A DNA stretch of 64,000 nt from Gordonia westfalica (GTDB lineage: Bacteria > Actinomycetota > Actinomycetes > Mycobacteriales > Mycobacteriaceae), in contig NZ_FNLM01000034.1 of NCBI RefSeq assembly GCF_900105725.1, positions 1,674,001-1,738,000 of the forward strand, given 5' to 3'. Positions 1-9,462 of the stretch are shown here, piece by piece (the first letter of the stretch is position 1; every line of letters starts with the position of its first letter). The position numbers and the translations under genes are program-made. Under the pieces are notes generated by a model, which saw only the letters and a program-made list of their open reading frames with translations, made no database searches and was not told the DNA's origin.

Positions 1-2
1 TC

Positions 3-1145
3 TTTCTGGCGATGGCGCTCGTCGCCGCCTTCAACGCGATCGGCCACGGTCTCGACGCAGTGTCGCCGGCCTGGTGGTGGATCGGCCCGATGCTGGTCTA
101 TGTCCTGCTGCCGATCCTCGATGTCTTCTTCGGACCCGACGGCTCGAATCCGCCCGAGGAGCTGATGGAGCAGCTGGAGAACGACAAGTACTACCGCTAC
201 TGCACCTACATCTACATCCCGTTCCAGATCGCCAGCCTCGTGGTGGCCTGCTACCTCTGGACCGCCGACGACCTCAGCTGGCTCGGCATCGACGGCGGTC
301 TGGGCCTCGTCTCCAAGATCGGTCTCGCACTGTCCATCGGCGTCATGGGCGGAATCGGCATCAACACCGCTCACGAACTCGGTCACAAGAAGGACGATCT
401 CGAGCGCTGGCTCTCGAAGATCACGCTCGCGCAGACCTTCTACGGGCACTTCTACATCGAGCACAACCGCGGGCATCACGTCCGCGTCGCCACCCCCGAG
501 GACCCGGCGAGCTCGCGCTTCGGTGAGACCTTCTGGCGATTCCTGCCGCGCAGCGTGTGGGGCAGCCTGAAGTCGTCGATCGAGTTGGAGCGCAAGCGCC
601 TCGACCGTGCGGGCAAGCCGTTCTGGCACCCGAGCAACGACGTCCTCAACGCGTGGGCGATGTCGATCGCGTTGTGGGGTGTGCTCGCCGCCGTGTTCGG
701 CTGGCAGGTCCTGCCGTTCCTCGTCATCCAGGCCGTCTACGGGTTCTCGCTGCTCGAGACCGTCAACTACCTCGAGCACTACGGCCTGATGCGCCAGAAG
801 ACCAAGACCGGACGCTACGAGCGCTGCACCCCGGAGCACAGCTGGAACTCCGATCACATCTGCACGAACATCTTCCTGTATCACCTTCAGCGACACAGTG
901 ATCACCACGCCAACCCCACTCGGCGCTATCAGACCCTGCGTAGCTTCGACGGCGCGCCGAACCTGCCGAGCGGATATGCCAGCATGATCACGCTCGCGTA
1001 CTTCCCGCCCATCTGGCGTGCGGTCATGGACAAGAGGGTTCTGGACCACTACGACGGCGACATCGAACTCGTCAACGTCGCGCCGCATCGTCGTGAACGC
1101 ATCCTCGCTGCGCACGGCGTCGCCGGGAAGGACGACAACCGATGA
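3..1145 (+). CDS. alkB: Alkane 1-monooxygenase AlkB, 5' truncated by window edge
   Basis: Integral-membrane non-heme di-iron enzyme that hydroxylates the terminal carbon of n-alkanes with electrons from rubredoxin. The frame is open to the left edge (F-L-A before the first Met at 12), so about 30 N-terminal residues are missing. Counting from that Met, the family histidine boxes are present: HELGH (H at 121), EHNRGHH (E150-H156), the NYLEHYG signature near 253 and LQRHSDHH (about 292-299). Hydrophobic segments alternate with these boxes as in known AlkB proteins. Its ATGA stop overlaps the rubredoxin gene by 4 nt, so the electron-transfer genes are probably translationally coupled. Identity is secure. 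The substrate chain-length range cannot be read from the sequence. Confidence 0.97.
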   Translation, partial: FLAMALVAAFNAIGHGLDAVSPAWWWIGPMLVYVLLPILDVFFGPDGSNPPEELMEQLENDKYYRYCTYIYIPFQIASLVVACYLWTADDLSWLGIDGGLGLVSKIGLALSIGVMGGIGINTAHELGHKKDDLERWLSKITLAQTFYGHFYIEHNRGHHVRVATPEDPASSRFGETFWRFLPRSVWGSLKSSIELERKRLDRAGKPFWHPSNDVLNAWAMSIALWGVLAAVFGWQVLPFLVIQAVYGFSLLETVNYLEHYGLMRQKTKTGRYERCTPEHSWNSDHICTNIFLYHLQRHSDHHANPTRRYQTLRSFDGAPNLPSGYASMITLAYFPPIWRAVMDKRVLDHYDGDIELVNVAPHRRERILAAHGVAGKDDNR

Positions 1146-1342
1146 GCGCCTACCGTTGTCCGGTCTGCGATTTCGTCTACGACGAGGCGACCGGCGCACC
1201 CCGCGAAGGCTTCCCGGCCGGCACCGCCTGGGCCGACATCCCCGATGACTGGGCATGCCCCGACTGCGGCGTCCGCGAGAAGATCGATTTCGAGCGCGCC
1301 GGGAGCGAAGCGGGCGGGCCCACATCCACTCGAGGAGCGTAA
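1142..1342 (+). CDS. rubA: Rubredoxin (first of two)
   Basis: 66-residue one-iron electron carrier that passes electrons from rubredoxin reductase to AlkB. Two Cys pairs that bind Fe(SCys)4 are visible: CPVC near residues 6-9 and CPDC near 39-42, with the usual acidic stretch and the [13 protein letters not shown] core between and around them. It starts inside the alkB stop codon (ATGA). The C-terminal tail after the second pair is longer than in the second rubredoxin. Having two different rubredoxins in tandem is typical of Gordonia and Rhodococcus alkB operons. Which of the two supports AlkB best cannot be decided here. Confidence 0.95.
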   Translation: MSAYRCPVCDFVYDEATGAPREGFPAGTAWADIPDDWACPDCGVREKIDFERAGSEAGGPTSTRGA

Positions 1343-1346
1343 GACC

Positions 1347-1526
1347 ATGAATTTCAAGCTGTTCCGCTGCGAGGTCTGCGGATTCGAGTACGACGAAGAG
1401 CTCGGTTGGCCGGAGGACGGCATCGAGCCCGGCACCCGCTGGGCCGACATCCCCGACGACTGGAGCTGCCCCGACTGCGGTGCCGCCAAGGCCGACTTCG
1501 AGATGATCGAGGTGGCCCGCCCGTGA
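1347..1526 (+). CDS. Rubredoxin (second of two)
   Basis: 59-residue rubredoxin with CEVC near residue 8 and CPDC near residue 41, the two Cys pairs holding the single iron. The ATG at 1347 is chosen because GAGGAG at 1332-1337 is well placed as a ribosome binding site and because the family is 55-60 residues long. The frame runs further upstream, but that part overlaps the first rubredoxin. The 3' end overlaps the reductase start (GTGA). It shares the ADIPDDWxCPDCG core with the preceding gene, so the pair probably arose by duplication and then diverged. Confidence 0.95.
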   Translation: MNFKLFRCEVCGFEYDEELGWPEDGIEPGTRWADIPDDWSCPDCGAAKADFEMIEVARP

Positions 1527-2767
1527 ATTCCGTTCCCGACGGTCGGCCCGGGTCATCGGTGGTGATCGTCGGGACGGGGGTCGCTGGTATCACTGCCGCG
1601 GAAACGCTGCGCGCCAACGGCTTCGACGGCAGCATCACCGTCTTCGGCGAGGAACCCCACCTCCCCTACCGCCGTACCGCGCTCAGCAAGGGCATCCTCG
1701 ACGGCGACCTGTCCGACGCCAAGATCACACTGCGGCCACCGGGATACTGGGACGAGCGCGGCATCCGGATCGTGTCGTCCGTCCGGGTCACCGGCGTCGA
1801 CGCCGCATCCAGAACCGTTGAGCTCGCCGACGGTTCGGTGGTCGGCTATGACGCGCTCGTCCTCGCGACCGGCGGCACGGCGCGTCACCTGCCCGGCGCA
1901 TCGTCGGATCTGTTGTCCCTGCGCACCCGCCACGACATCGACCGTGCCCGTGCCCGGATCGACTCGGGTCCGGTGGTCATCGTCGGCGGCGGACTGATCG
2001 GCCTGGAGATCGCCGCCGCAGTGGCGTCATCCGAGCAGCGTGCGGGCTCCACCGGGCAGATCACCGTCCTCGAGGCCGCAGGCTCGTTGCTGTCCCGCGT
2101 CGTCCCGGACACCGTCGCGGAAGCCGTCGCCACACTTCACCGCGATCGCGGCGTGCAGATCGTCACCGACGCCCGGATCACCGCCGCCGACGCCGGCGCG
2201 GTGACGCTGTCCGACGGCACCCGTGTGACCGGGACCGTGATCGGCGCCATCGGGATGCAACCCGACACCGCGCTCGCCGATGGGGCAGGACTCCGGGTGA
2301 GCCCTGCGGGCATCGTCGTCGACGAAGCTCTGCGCACCTCCACACCCGGGATCTATGCCGCCGGCGACGTAGCGGCGCGGCCTCATCCGCTGACGGGTGA
2401 GCCGATGCGGGCCGAGCAGTGGCTGACCGCGACCGAGCACGGCAAACTGGTGGCCATGACCATCGCCGCCGACCTCGGCCTCGCCACGGGCCCCTCGACC
2501 CCGATCCCGCGCGTCCCGCTCGCGTGGTCGATGCAGTACAGCAGCAACATCCAGATGGTCGGATGGCCGGCGATGGCGAACCGGTTCGACATGGACGTCG
2601 ACGCCAGAACCGGCTCGGGCACCTGCGCCGACGGATTCGCCGCCACCGTCCGCTGTTTCGACGACGATCGTCTCGTCGGCGCGGTCTGCATGGGACGCGG
2701 CGGCGCCGGACGTGCGCTCCGCACCGAGATCGAGGACACCCTGGAGCCGGTCGGCGCCGCGGGATGA
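1523..2767 (+). CDS. rubB: FAD-dependent rubredoxin reductase
   Basis: NAD(P)H:rubredoxin oxidoreductase of 414 residues that feeds electrons to the two rubredoxins upstream. An FAD-binding Rossmann motif GTGVAG lies at residues 17-22, a second (NAD-binding) GGGLIGLE near 156-163, and the family motif [11 protein letters not shown] near 277-287, where FAD ribityl contacts are made. GTG at 1523 is preferred because it overlaps the preceding stop (GTGA) and sits just before the FAD motif. The length matches the ferredoxin/rubredoxin reductase family. The context within an alk operon makes rubredoxin the likely partner rather than a ferredoxin. Confidence 0.93.
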   Translation: MNSVPDGRPGSSVVIVGTGVAGITAAETLRANGFDGSITVFGEEPHLPYRRTALSKGILDGDLSDAKITLRPPGYWDERGIRIVSSVRVTGVDAASRTVELADGSVVGYDALVLATGGTARHLPGASSDLLSLRTRHDIDRARARIDSGPVVIVGGGLIGLEIAAAVASSEQRAGSTGQITVLEAAGSLLSRVVPDTVAEAVATLHRDRGVQIVTDARITAADAGAVTLSDGTRVTGTVIGAIGMQPDTALADGAGLRVSPAGIVVDEALRTSTPGIYAAGDVAARPHPLTGEPMRAEQWLTATEHGKLVAMTIAADLGLATGPSTPIPRVPLAWSMQYSSNIQMVGWPAMANRFDMDVDARTGSGTCADGFAATVRCFDDDRLVGAVCMGRGGAGRALRTEIEDTLEPVGAAG

Positions 2768-3366
2768 CGACGCGGAACTACGCCCAGGACAGCAAGGCGC
2801 TGCTGCGGAACTCCCTGCTCGACGGATTGCACGACCTGCTGATGGAGCGGGACTGGTCGGCGGTGCGGATGTCGGATGTCGCCTCCGCCACCGGTGTCAG
2901 CCGGCAGACGGTCTACAACGAGTTCGGCTCGCGGTACGGACTCGCGCAGGGCTATGCCGTCCGGCTGGCCAGCCGGTTCGCCGGTCACGTCGCCGACTCG
3001 CTCGCCGAGCACGTCGACGACGTCACCGGTGCACTGCGCACCGCGTTCAGCGAGTACTTCACCGGCGTCGCCACCGACCCCCTCATCGCGTCGCTGCTCT
3101 CCGGTGAGGCGAAACCGGATCTGATGAAGCTCATCACCACCGATGTGGCGCCGATCATCGCGACGGCGAGCGACCGCCTGTCCCAGGCGTTCCGCGAGTC
3201 GACGTGGCTGTCGATGCCCGACTCCGACATCGAACGCATCGCCCTCACGATCACCCGCATGGCGCTGAGCTACGTCGCGATGCCACCGGAAGGCGACCGC
3301 GACGTCGCCGCCGACCTCGCCGACATCATCGCACCGGCCATCGAGGCGGCACGGTCGCGGAGCTGA
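2764..3366 (+). CDS. TetR-family regulator of the alk operon
   Basis: 200-residue TetR-type repressor. The N-terminal helix-turn-helix is clear: DVASATGVSRQTVYNEFGSR (about residues 38-57). The ligand-binding C-terminal half is poorly conserved, as usual. The ATG overlaps the stop of the reductase gene, making it the last gene of the alkB-rub-rub-rubB operon. In Gordonia and Rhodococcus this position is held by AlkU-like regulators thought to respond to alkanes or their oxidation products. The operator it binds is probably upstream of alkB, outside the window. Convergent with the PLD-family gene, 9 nt away. Confidence 0.88.
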   Translation: MTTRNYAQDSKALLRNSLLDGLHDLLMERDWSAVRMSDVASATGVSRQTVYNEFGSRYGLAQGYAVRLASRFAGHVADSLAEHVDDVTGALRTAFSEYFTGVATDPLIASLLSGEAKPDLMKLITTDVAPIIATASDRLSQAFRESTWLSMPDSDIERIALTITRMALSYVAMPPEGDRDVAADLADIIAPAIEAARSRS

Positions 3367-3375
3367 GGCGGAATC

Positions 3376-4863
3376 TCAGCGCAGCAACCTCTTTCCGACC
3401 CCACGCCGGAGCACTCCGCGGTAGACCCTCTCCACCAACGGGGTACGCGCATCCTCCGGGTCCACCAGTTCGTTCTCGGCGATGATCGACGCCTCGTCCT
3501 CGGTCGACTCGCGGTCGAACAGTTCGAGCGTGCGCCCCGGCGAGGTGAGCGACCCGATCGCGCCGATCAGCGAATTCTCTTCCCGCACAGCGTCGTCGAA
3601 CACCTCCGCGTCGACACCGAGGTGTTCGGACAGCAGCCGGGTCCGCATCGACGAGATGGTGTCGCGGATTCCCGCGTCGTCGGGATCGTCCCATCGCGCC
3701 TCGATCGCCACGTCGCATTCGCTGTCGAAACCGAGGGACCGGTTGTTGAGATTGGATGAGCCGATGCGCAGCAGCACGTCGTCGACGACGAGCACCTTGG
3801 CATGCACGTAGATCTCGTCGCCCTCCGCGGTCACCGGATGGTAGGCACGGAAGCGGTCGTGGACGTCGGCGCGCCACAACATCCTGAGCAGCTTGTGGCG
3901 GGCGCCGTCCATGGCGAGGCGCTCCACCGGGCTGTCGGCGTGACGTGGGAGGACCACGACGATCTCCGGGCCGTCGGGTTCGGCGAGTCGCTCGGCGAGG
4001 GCCTCCGCGATCTCGCGGGCCGCCAGATACTGGCTCTCGATGTAGATCGTGCGCCGGGCGGCCGCGAACGCCGCCAGGTACAGGCGGCGGATCTCGTCGA
4101 CCTCCGGGATGTCGTTGTAGTGCGGGATGGTTCGGGCGACCCCGACCTCGCAGTCGGTGAACATCACCCCGAGATCCTCCGGCCAGATGTCGGGGCCCTC
4201 GTTGTCGACGAGGGGGGCCAGTCGCTCACCGGTCGCCGCCTCCCACCGGTCCACCGCGACACCGGCGACGACGCGAGCGGCATCCCCGTCCAGCGCGACC
4301 GTCACGTCATGCCACGGACCGTGTGGTTCGCCGTCGGGATCGCGGCGGTACTCGTTGTGCGACAGATGCTCCGAGGTGTCCCAGCGGTCGACCGTCATGT
4401 CGATACCGCCGCAGAACGCGAACTGGTCGTCGATGACCGCGATCTTCTGGTGGTGCGCGGCCGACACCGGGTGCGCGGCGTCGATGCGGTAGTGCAGGCG
4501 ACGGCCGGTGAGGAGGTCCTGGACGAACGGCGGCGCCACGCCGCGCAACATCCCGGTGAACGCGCCGGTGCTCCAGCGCAGGACGTGGATCTCGAGGCCC
4601 GGCCGGTTCGCGATGAGCCATTTGAGGAACTCGCCGAGTCGGTCGGGGATCTCGCCGTCGGCGGACCGCGGGTCGAGGCTGATCCGTGTGTCCACGTCCC
4701 AGCCGATCAGGACGACCCGGCGTCGTGCCTGCAGCAATGCCGACTTGGCATGCAGGAAGTAGTCCGCCGCGTCGACGATGCAGGCGACACGGTCGGCGGT
4801 CGCGATCTCCCGGCAGGTGTCCCCCGCACGCAATATCGGCTCGCGCCCCGGATCGTCCGCCAT
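3376..4863 (-). CDS. Phospholipase D / cardiolipin synthase-like protein
   Basis: 495-residue member of the PLD superfamily, which transfers or hydrolyses phosphodiester head groups through a phospho-histidine intermediate. Two complete HKD motifs are visible: H138-x-K140...D145 (HHQKIAVID) and H354-x-K356...D361 (HAKVLVVD), each followed by the usual GSxN-type element (SSNLNNRS after the second). No signal peptide or membrane segment is obvious. ATG at 4863 is preferred over the upstream in-frame ATG at 4926 because GGAGGA lies just before it. It is divergent from the CHAP gene. It could be a phospholipase D or a synthase; the sequence does not settle which. Confidence 0.85.
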   Translation of the reverse strand: MADDPGREPILRAGDTCREIATADRVACIVDAADYFLHAKSALLQARRRVVLIGWDVDTRISLDPRSADGEIPDRLGEFLKWLIANRPGLEIHVLRWSTGAFTGMLRGVAPPFVQDLLTGRRLHYRIDAAHPVSAAHHQKIAVIDDQFAFCGGIDMTVDRWDTSEHLSHNEYRRDPDGEPHGPWHDVTVALDGDAARVVAGVAVDRWEAATGERLAPLVDNEGPDIWPEDLGVMFTDCEVGVARTIPHYNDIPEVDEIRRLYLAAFAAARRTIYIESQYLAAREIAEALAERLAEPDGPEIVVVLPRHADSPVERLAMDGARHKLLRMLWRADVHDRFRAYHPVTAEGDEIYVHAKVLVVDDVLLRIGSSNLNNRSLGFDSECDVAIEARWDDPDDAGIRDTISSMRTRLLSEHLGVDAEVFDDAVREENSLIGAIGSLTSPGRTLELFDRESTEDEASIIAENELVDPEDARTPLVERVYRGVLRRGVGKRLLR

Positions 4864-4967
4864 GTCGTCCTCCAACCCGTTGGTGAGCCCGTCAGCCCCG
4901 TCATTCTGCCAACCCCTGCCGATCACCGTGACACCCGTCCGGCGTCGCGGTCCTTACACTCGTCGGG

Positions 4968-5609
4968 ATGACACCCGAAACCGCGAACGACCTCGAACAA
5001 CGGCCGACCCGCAGTCGACGGCGCCCGACGCTCGTCGCGGCCACCGTGATCGTCGTGGTCCTGCTCGTGGGCACCGGGATCGTCGCGTGGCGCGCCGTTC
5101 CGGAGCGGTGGCTGCCCTGGGACACCGCGGAGTTTCCGCAGGTCGACGCCTCACAACTGTCGCCGGCGCAGAACCGGATCGTCGATCTGCTGCGCGCCGA
5201 GCACGCCGCGCAGCGCCCCGGCACGTTCTACTCCGAAGGCGTCGACGAGCCGTGGTGCGCGAACTTCGTCAGCTGGATCATGCGCGAGGCCGGGACCCCG
5301 TTCGCCAACCCCCACTCGGGTCACTGGCGGATCCCGGGAGTGTTCACCTTGCAGGAGTACTTCCAGGACGCCGGCCGCTTCGAGCCCGGCGGCGATTACA
5401 CGCCCCGCGTGGGCGACGTCGTGATCTACGACCGGTCGTCGGCGCTGGGCCAGCACACCAACATCGTGGTCGGGGTCGACGGTGACGAGGCGACGACGGT
5501 CGGGGGCAACGAGATGCGGAAGATCCGAATACACGACCTGGACTGGAAGTCCGACGGAGGCGTCGTCGGGTTCGGACGCGTCGACCACGCGCGGACCGCG
5601 GACCGGTGA
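4968..5609 (+). CDS. Membrane-anchored CHAP-domain protein (putative cell-wall amidase/endopeptidase)
   Basis: 213 residues: a basic N-terminus (QRPTRSRRRP), one hydrophobic segment at about residues 22-41 that should anchor the protein with the rest outside, then a CHAP domain. The likely catalytic Cys is C97 in EPWCANFVSW and the His is H163 in GQHTNIVVG, both in the expected contexts. CHAP domains usually cleave amide bonds in peptidoglycan, so a role in wall remodelling is likely but not proven. The stop overlaps the next gene (GTGA at 5606). Confidence 0.82.
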   Translation: MTPETANDLEQRPTRSRRRPTLVAATVIVVVLLVGTGIVAWRAVPERWLPWDTAEFPQVDASQLSPAQNRIVDLLRAEHAAQRPGTFYSEGVDEPWCANFVSWIMREAGTPFANPHSGHWRIPGVFTLQEYFQDAGRFEPGGDYTPRVGDVVIYDRSSALGQHTNIVVGVDGDEATTVGGNEMRKIRIHDLDWKSDGGVVGFGRVDHARTADR

Positions 5610-6521
5610 CCGGCGCCTCTCGTCACGTGTACCGCTCGCGGCCTCCGGCCGTTTTCCGGCCGGCCCTGGCGGTTGCCCGCCGTTTCACCGACGCCGGGCA
5701 CCGTGCGTCGGTGAAGCCGTTCGACCACGACCTGAACCTGCTCCACCACACCGAGCTGCCGGCGCGCTTCGCGTGGAGTCACCACGGGCTGATGCTGCCC
5801 TCGTTGCCGGCGCCGCACAACTACCTGAGTCTGATGGTGATGAGCGGCAAGACCGGACTCCGGGTCTTCGACTCCGCCCGCGAATCCACGCCCGACGGCC
5901 CGCAGGACATCGTCGTCGCGTCGGCGTCGAGCGGCGCCGAGAACGCCTACGCACGCCAGGTGCTGTCAGCACGACACGACGGCCGATTCGCCTCCGACCG
6001 CGCCGAATTCGGCACTCTGGCGTCCATCACCGGCACACACCCGGATTTCGAGATCCGGATTCATGCGGACGAGCTGGAGGCGCGGGTGTCGATGACGTGC
6101 CGCTCGGAGACGACCTGGTTCGTCAAATCGCCTGTCTACCAGCACATCGGACATGTCGGTCATTACGAGGGCGAGGTGACGTACCGCGGGACGACCGATC
6201 GTCGAGACCAACGTGATCGTCAGATCCATGGACGGCACACCCGACCACAAGATCCACGAGGGCTATCACCGGATCCTCGAGACGGACACCTCGCCCACGG
6301 TCGACGCGTACGGCAACGAACGGCTGCTGCCACGCATCTTCGAATTCGGTTGCGAGGGGATCTCCGTCGTCGGCACCTACGACTGCCCGCAGCGCTTCGC
6401 CATCGGCCGCGGCTACATCTCCGGCTACCGAGCCCGCGTACGGATGGATGGTGAGGAGTTCACCACGCGCGGGTACTCCGAGCACATCGACGAACGACAC
6501 CCCCGCCGCCCGAATCCATGA
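5606..6521 (+). pseudogene. Hypothetical protein gene interrupted by a frameshift
   Basis: Two parts of one open frame. The first runs from GTG 5606 to about 6196 (ending around YEGEVTYRG). The continuation is in a different frame from about 6198 (IVETNVIVRSMDG...) to the stop at 6519-6521. After 6197 the original frame becomes an arginine-rich shadow sequence, while the new frame shows normal protein composition. A 1-nt insertion or 2-nt deletion near 6195 explains this. The intact product would be about 304 residues, soluble, without a motif I can name. It may be a true pseudogene or a sequencing error. Start overlaps the CHAP gene stop. Confidence 0.7.
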
Positions 6522-6541
6522 CCGGCGATACGGTGAAGGGC

Positions 6542-7174
6542 ATGAGCTTCACCGGTTTCCCCGAGGCTGCGCTGGACTTCTACGACGATCTCGAGATCGA
6601 CAACTCGAAGTACTTCTGGGAGCAGCACAAAGAGACCTACAAGACGGCGGTGGCCGAACCGATGGCGGCACTCACCGATGCGCTGGCCGACGAGTTCGGC
6701 GCGGCCAAACTGTTCCGGCCGTACCGGGACGTCCGGTTCTCCAAGGACAAGACGCCGTACAAGACCCATCAGGGCGCTTTTGTCGCAGTGTCGGCCGCGA
6801 CCGGCTACTACATCCAGATCGGCGCGCCCGGGGTCCGGGTCGGCGCCGGTTTCTACGAGGCGACACCCGCGCGCCTCGCCGAGATCCGCAAGGCCATCGA
6901 CCACGACCGGCACGGCCCCGAGCTGGTTCGTACCGTCCGCAAGCTCACCAAGGCGGGCTGGGAGGTCGACGGGCAACGCCTGAAGACCGCTCCCCGCGGC
7001 TACGACGCCGACCACCCACGCATCGAATGGCTCCGGCACAAGTCGCTGTTCGTCGGCAAGGACTACGGTTTCGACGAGGTCATCCACACCGCTGATCTCG
7101 TAGACCGCGTCCGCAAGGACTGGCGGGCCACCAAGCCGCTCGTCGAATGGATCGCGGCGCACTCGGCCACCTGA
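6542..7174 (+). CDS. DUF2461 (TIGR02453-type) family protein
   Basis: 210-residue protein of the DUF2461 family. Recognisable elements are the FTGFPEAALDFYDDLEIDN start, the WEQHKETYK region, and the RPYRDVRFSKDKTPYKTHQG core, followed by GYYIQIG and the FYEATPARLAEIRKAI segment. Function is unknown in the family. ATG 6542 is preferred because homologous proteins begin close to MSFTGFP. An in-frame ATG at 6518 would add eight residues. The gene stands alone, 147 nt before the next one. Confidence 0.85.
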   Translation: MSFTGFPEAALDFYDDLEIDNSKYFWEQHKETYKTAVAEPMAALTDALADEFGAAKLFRPYRDVRFSKDKTPYKTHQGAFVAVSAATGYYIQIGAPGVRVGAGFYEATPARLAEIRKAIDHDRHGPELVRTVRKLTKAGWEVDGQRLKTAPRGYDADHPRIEWLRHKSLFVGKDYGFDEVIHTADLVDRVRKDWRATKPLVEWIAAHSAT

Positions 7175-7214
7175 ACTGCCGGCGCGCCCTCGAGGCCCCG
7201 GTGTGGTCTCCAGA

Positions 7215-7246
7215 GATGAATCGAGGTCGACTTCCGACCATTCATC
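7215..7246. other. Nested inverted repeat between DUF2461 gene and FAD-binding gene
   Basis: GATGAAT (7215-7221) pairs with ATTCATC (7240-7246), and GGTCG (7225-7229) pairs with CGACC (7235-7239), with a 3-nt bulge on the left arm. It lies 41 nt after a stop codon and about 75 nt before the next start. A TAATAC hexamer that could be a -10 element is at 7268-7273. It could be an operator or a terminator; there is no T-run. Confidence 0.4.
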
Positions 7247-7321
7247 GTCAATGCCGATTTGTCGTGTTAATACTTGTTCGACGTCCACGCCAACGACGAC
7301 CTCGAGCAACCGGGACAACCG

Positions 7322-8038
7322 ATGACAACGCTTGACCACGGTATCGCCGCTGCGCTCGAGGCCGCGTTGCCCCACCGGGTCCATCGTCCGGACTCCGCCG
7401 GTTACCGGGACTCGTTGGCCCGCATCTTCTTTCCCGACGCCTCGCGTAGACGACCCCCGCGCGTCGACGACGGCGCCGTCCTCCTCGACCTCTCCTCCCA
7501 CCTCTCGCACGCTCGGCCGTGTGGAACCCTCGTCGAGACCCAGGGCGGCGCCACCGTGGGCTCGATCCTCGACTCGCTCGCAGACAGCGGACGCGTGATC
7601 CCGGTGGGGATAGTCGGACTCGCCGGACTCGGCCTGGTCACCCGCGGAGGCGTCGGATATCTCACGCGGAGCGTCGGACTGACCCTCGACCATCTCGTGG
7701 AGGTCGAGCTGATCCTCCCCGACGGCGAGATCGTGCGGCTGTACGAGGACAGCACCGGCGACGACGCCGACCTCTGGTGGGCGGTCCGTGGATGTGCGCC
7801 GTCATTCGGAGTCGTCACCGAGGCGGTCATGCGGACACACGAGCAGGGGCCCGTCCACGTCGACCGTGCCGTCGTCGAACTCGACGCATTGCCACACTAT
7901 TTCGCGGTCGCGCCGACTCTCCCCCGGCACACGACCATGGGTGCTGTCCTCGGATACGCCGTAGGCGCAGCCGAGCCCGCGGTTCTCGTGTACACCGCCA
8001 CCCCTGTTCTCCCCCCCAGTCCTGAGGAGCACCGATGA
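7322..8038 (+). CDS. Truncated FAD-binding (PCMH-type) oxidoreductase
   Basis: 238-residue protein holding the FAD-binding domain of the berberine-bridge/6-hydroxynicotine oxidase type: VETQGGATVGSILDSL, the GLGLVTRGGVGYLTRSVGLTLDHL segment and LWWAVRGCAPSFGVVTEAV are all typical. Family members are usually about 450 residues. Here the N-terminal pyrophosphate loop is shortened (the usual RSGGH motif is not seen) and the whole substrate/BBE half is missing after about residue 230. The gene ends inside the guanine deaminase start (ATGA), so the pair is coupled. It may be a degenerate remnant or a stand-alone FAD-domain protein. ATG 7322 is used; an upstream TTG at 7274 is possible. Confidence 0.65.
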   Translation: MTTLDHGIAAALEAALPHRVHRPDSAGYRDSLARIFFPDASRRRPPRVDDGAVLLDLSSHLSHARPCGTLVETQGGATVGSILDSLADSGRVIPVGIVGLAGLGLVTRGGVGYLTRSVGLTLDHLVEVELILPDGEIVRLYEDSTGDDADLWWAVRGCAPSFGVVTEAVMRTHEQGPVHVDRAVVELDALPHYFAVAPTLPRHTTMGAVLGYAVGAAEPAVLVYTATPVLPPSPEEHR

Positions 8039-9432
8039 CCGATCACGTCCACTTCGGCCACATCTTTCACCTGACCGGCAGCCCCGCGGTCACCGGCGCA
8101 GCCGATGCCCTGGTGTCGATCCCCGACGGCGCCCTCGTGATCGGGGGTGACGGGACGATCAGATACTCGGGTGAGCGGTCGGCGCTTCCCGACGAGTTCG
8201 CCACGGCGGAACCGCATGAACACCCGGGCGGTTATCTGCTCCCCGGCTTCGTCGACACCCACATCCACTTCCCCCAGACATATGCCGGTGACTCCTATGG
8301 CGGCGGACAACTCCTGGAATGGCTGAACCTGTGCATCTTCCCGTCGGAAGCGAGGTTCGCCGATCCCGACTTCGCCCAGGCCGCTGCCGTCGAGTTCACG
8401 AGACGTCGCGTCGCCGCCGGCACGACCGCGATGATGGTGTTCGGCTCCGCCTTTCCCCACGCGCAGGACTCGCTGTTCGCCGAGACACTGAAGGCGGGAC
8501 TCCGCATCGTGTCCGGTCGCGGTATCCAAACCGTCGGCGGTGACTCGGCCACGCCGCTGCTGACCTCCGAGGAGGAGGCGATCCGCCTGACGAAGGCCGA
8601 GATCGAGAAATGGCATGCCGCCGGCACCGGCGACCCCGCGACCGCACTCGTCCACGTCGCGATCGTGCCGCGATTCTCGTTGTCGGTGACCACCGAGACC
8701 CTGCGGAATCTCGGCGAGCTCTACGACGAACACCGGTCCCGGGGCGTCTATGTGCACACCCACCTCAACGAGAACAACCGCCCCGGGACCGGCGAGATCG
8801 ACACGACCAAAGAGGTCTACCAGGTCGACTCGTACCTCGACACCTACGACGGCAAATTCCTGCCCGGCTCGTCGGTCGGCGGCACGAGCCTGCTCGGCCG
8901 GCGCACCATCCTCGCGCACGCGGTGCACTGCCAGGACTCCGAGCTGGCCCGGATGGCCGAGACCGGGACCTCGATCTCGCACTGTCCGGTCTCGCAGTTG
9001 TTCCTCGGTTCGGGCACGATGCCGTGGAAGCGCACGGTCGAGGCAGGGGTGAACATCTCGGCGGGCACCGACTTCGGCGGCGGCGACGAGTGGCTCATCC
9101 CCCGGGTGCTCGGCGACGCGTTCAAGCAGCACATCACCGAACCGGGCGATGCCGGGGTGTCGATGCACCCGGCCGAGATGTTGTTCATCGGAACTCTGGG
9201 CGGCGCCCGCGCCCTCGACATGGAGGAGCGGTTCGGCAACCTCGACGTGGGCAAGGAGGCCGACTTCCTCGTCATCGAACCCGCCGACGCGCTCGAACCC
9301 GTGCTCCAGAACGCCGTGCGCTCCGAGGATCCCGATCTCGCCCGCGACCAGACACTGTTCGCGCTGCTCATGGGGATACGCGAGTCCTCGATCGCCGAGG
9401 TGTACGTGCAGGGCCGACGGATCGTCGTCTGA
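8035..9432 (+). CDS. guaD: Guanine deaminase
   Basis: 465-residue Zn-dependent amidohydrolase converting guanine to xanthine and ammonia in the cytoplasm. The guanine deaminase signature PGFVDTHIHFPQ supplies the first two metal-binding histidines. Further ligands and active-site residues lie in VHTHLNENN, LAHAVHCQDSE and SAGTDFGGG. Length fits the family. The start overlaps the FAD-binding gene. No xanthine dehydrogenase or uricase genes are nearby, so this gene may serve nitrogen scavenging from guanine with other enzymes encoded elsewhere. Confidence 0.94.
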   Translation: MTDHVHFGHIFHLTGSPAVTGAADALVSIPDGALVIGGDGTIRYSGERSALPDEFATAEPHEHPGGYLLPGFVDTHIHFPQTYAGDSYGGGQLLEWLNLCIFPSEARFADPDFAQAAAVEFTRRRVAAGTTAMMVFGSAFPHAQDSLFAETLKAGLRIVSGRGIQTVGGDSATPLLTSEEEAIRLTKAEIEKWHAAGTGDPATALVHVAIVPRFSLSVTTETLRNLGELYDEHRSRGVYVHTHLNENNRPGTGEIDTTKEVYQVDSYLDTYDGKFLPGSSVGGTSLLGRRTILAHAVHCQDSELARMAETGTSISHCPVSQLFLGSGTMPWKRTVEAGVNISAGTDFGGGDEWLIPRVLGDAFKQHITEPGDAGVSMHPAEMLFIGTLGGARALDMEERFGNLDVGKEADFLVIEPADALEPVLQNAVRSEDPDLARDQTLFALLMGIRESSIAEVYVQGRRIVV

Positions 9433-9462
9433 GGCCATGATCACGTCACCGTCGGAGACACC

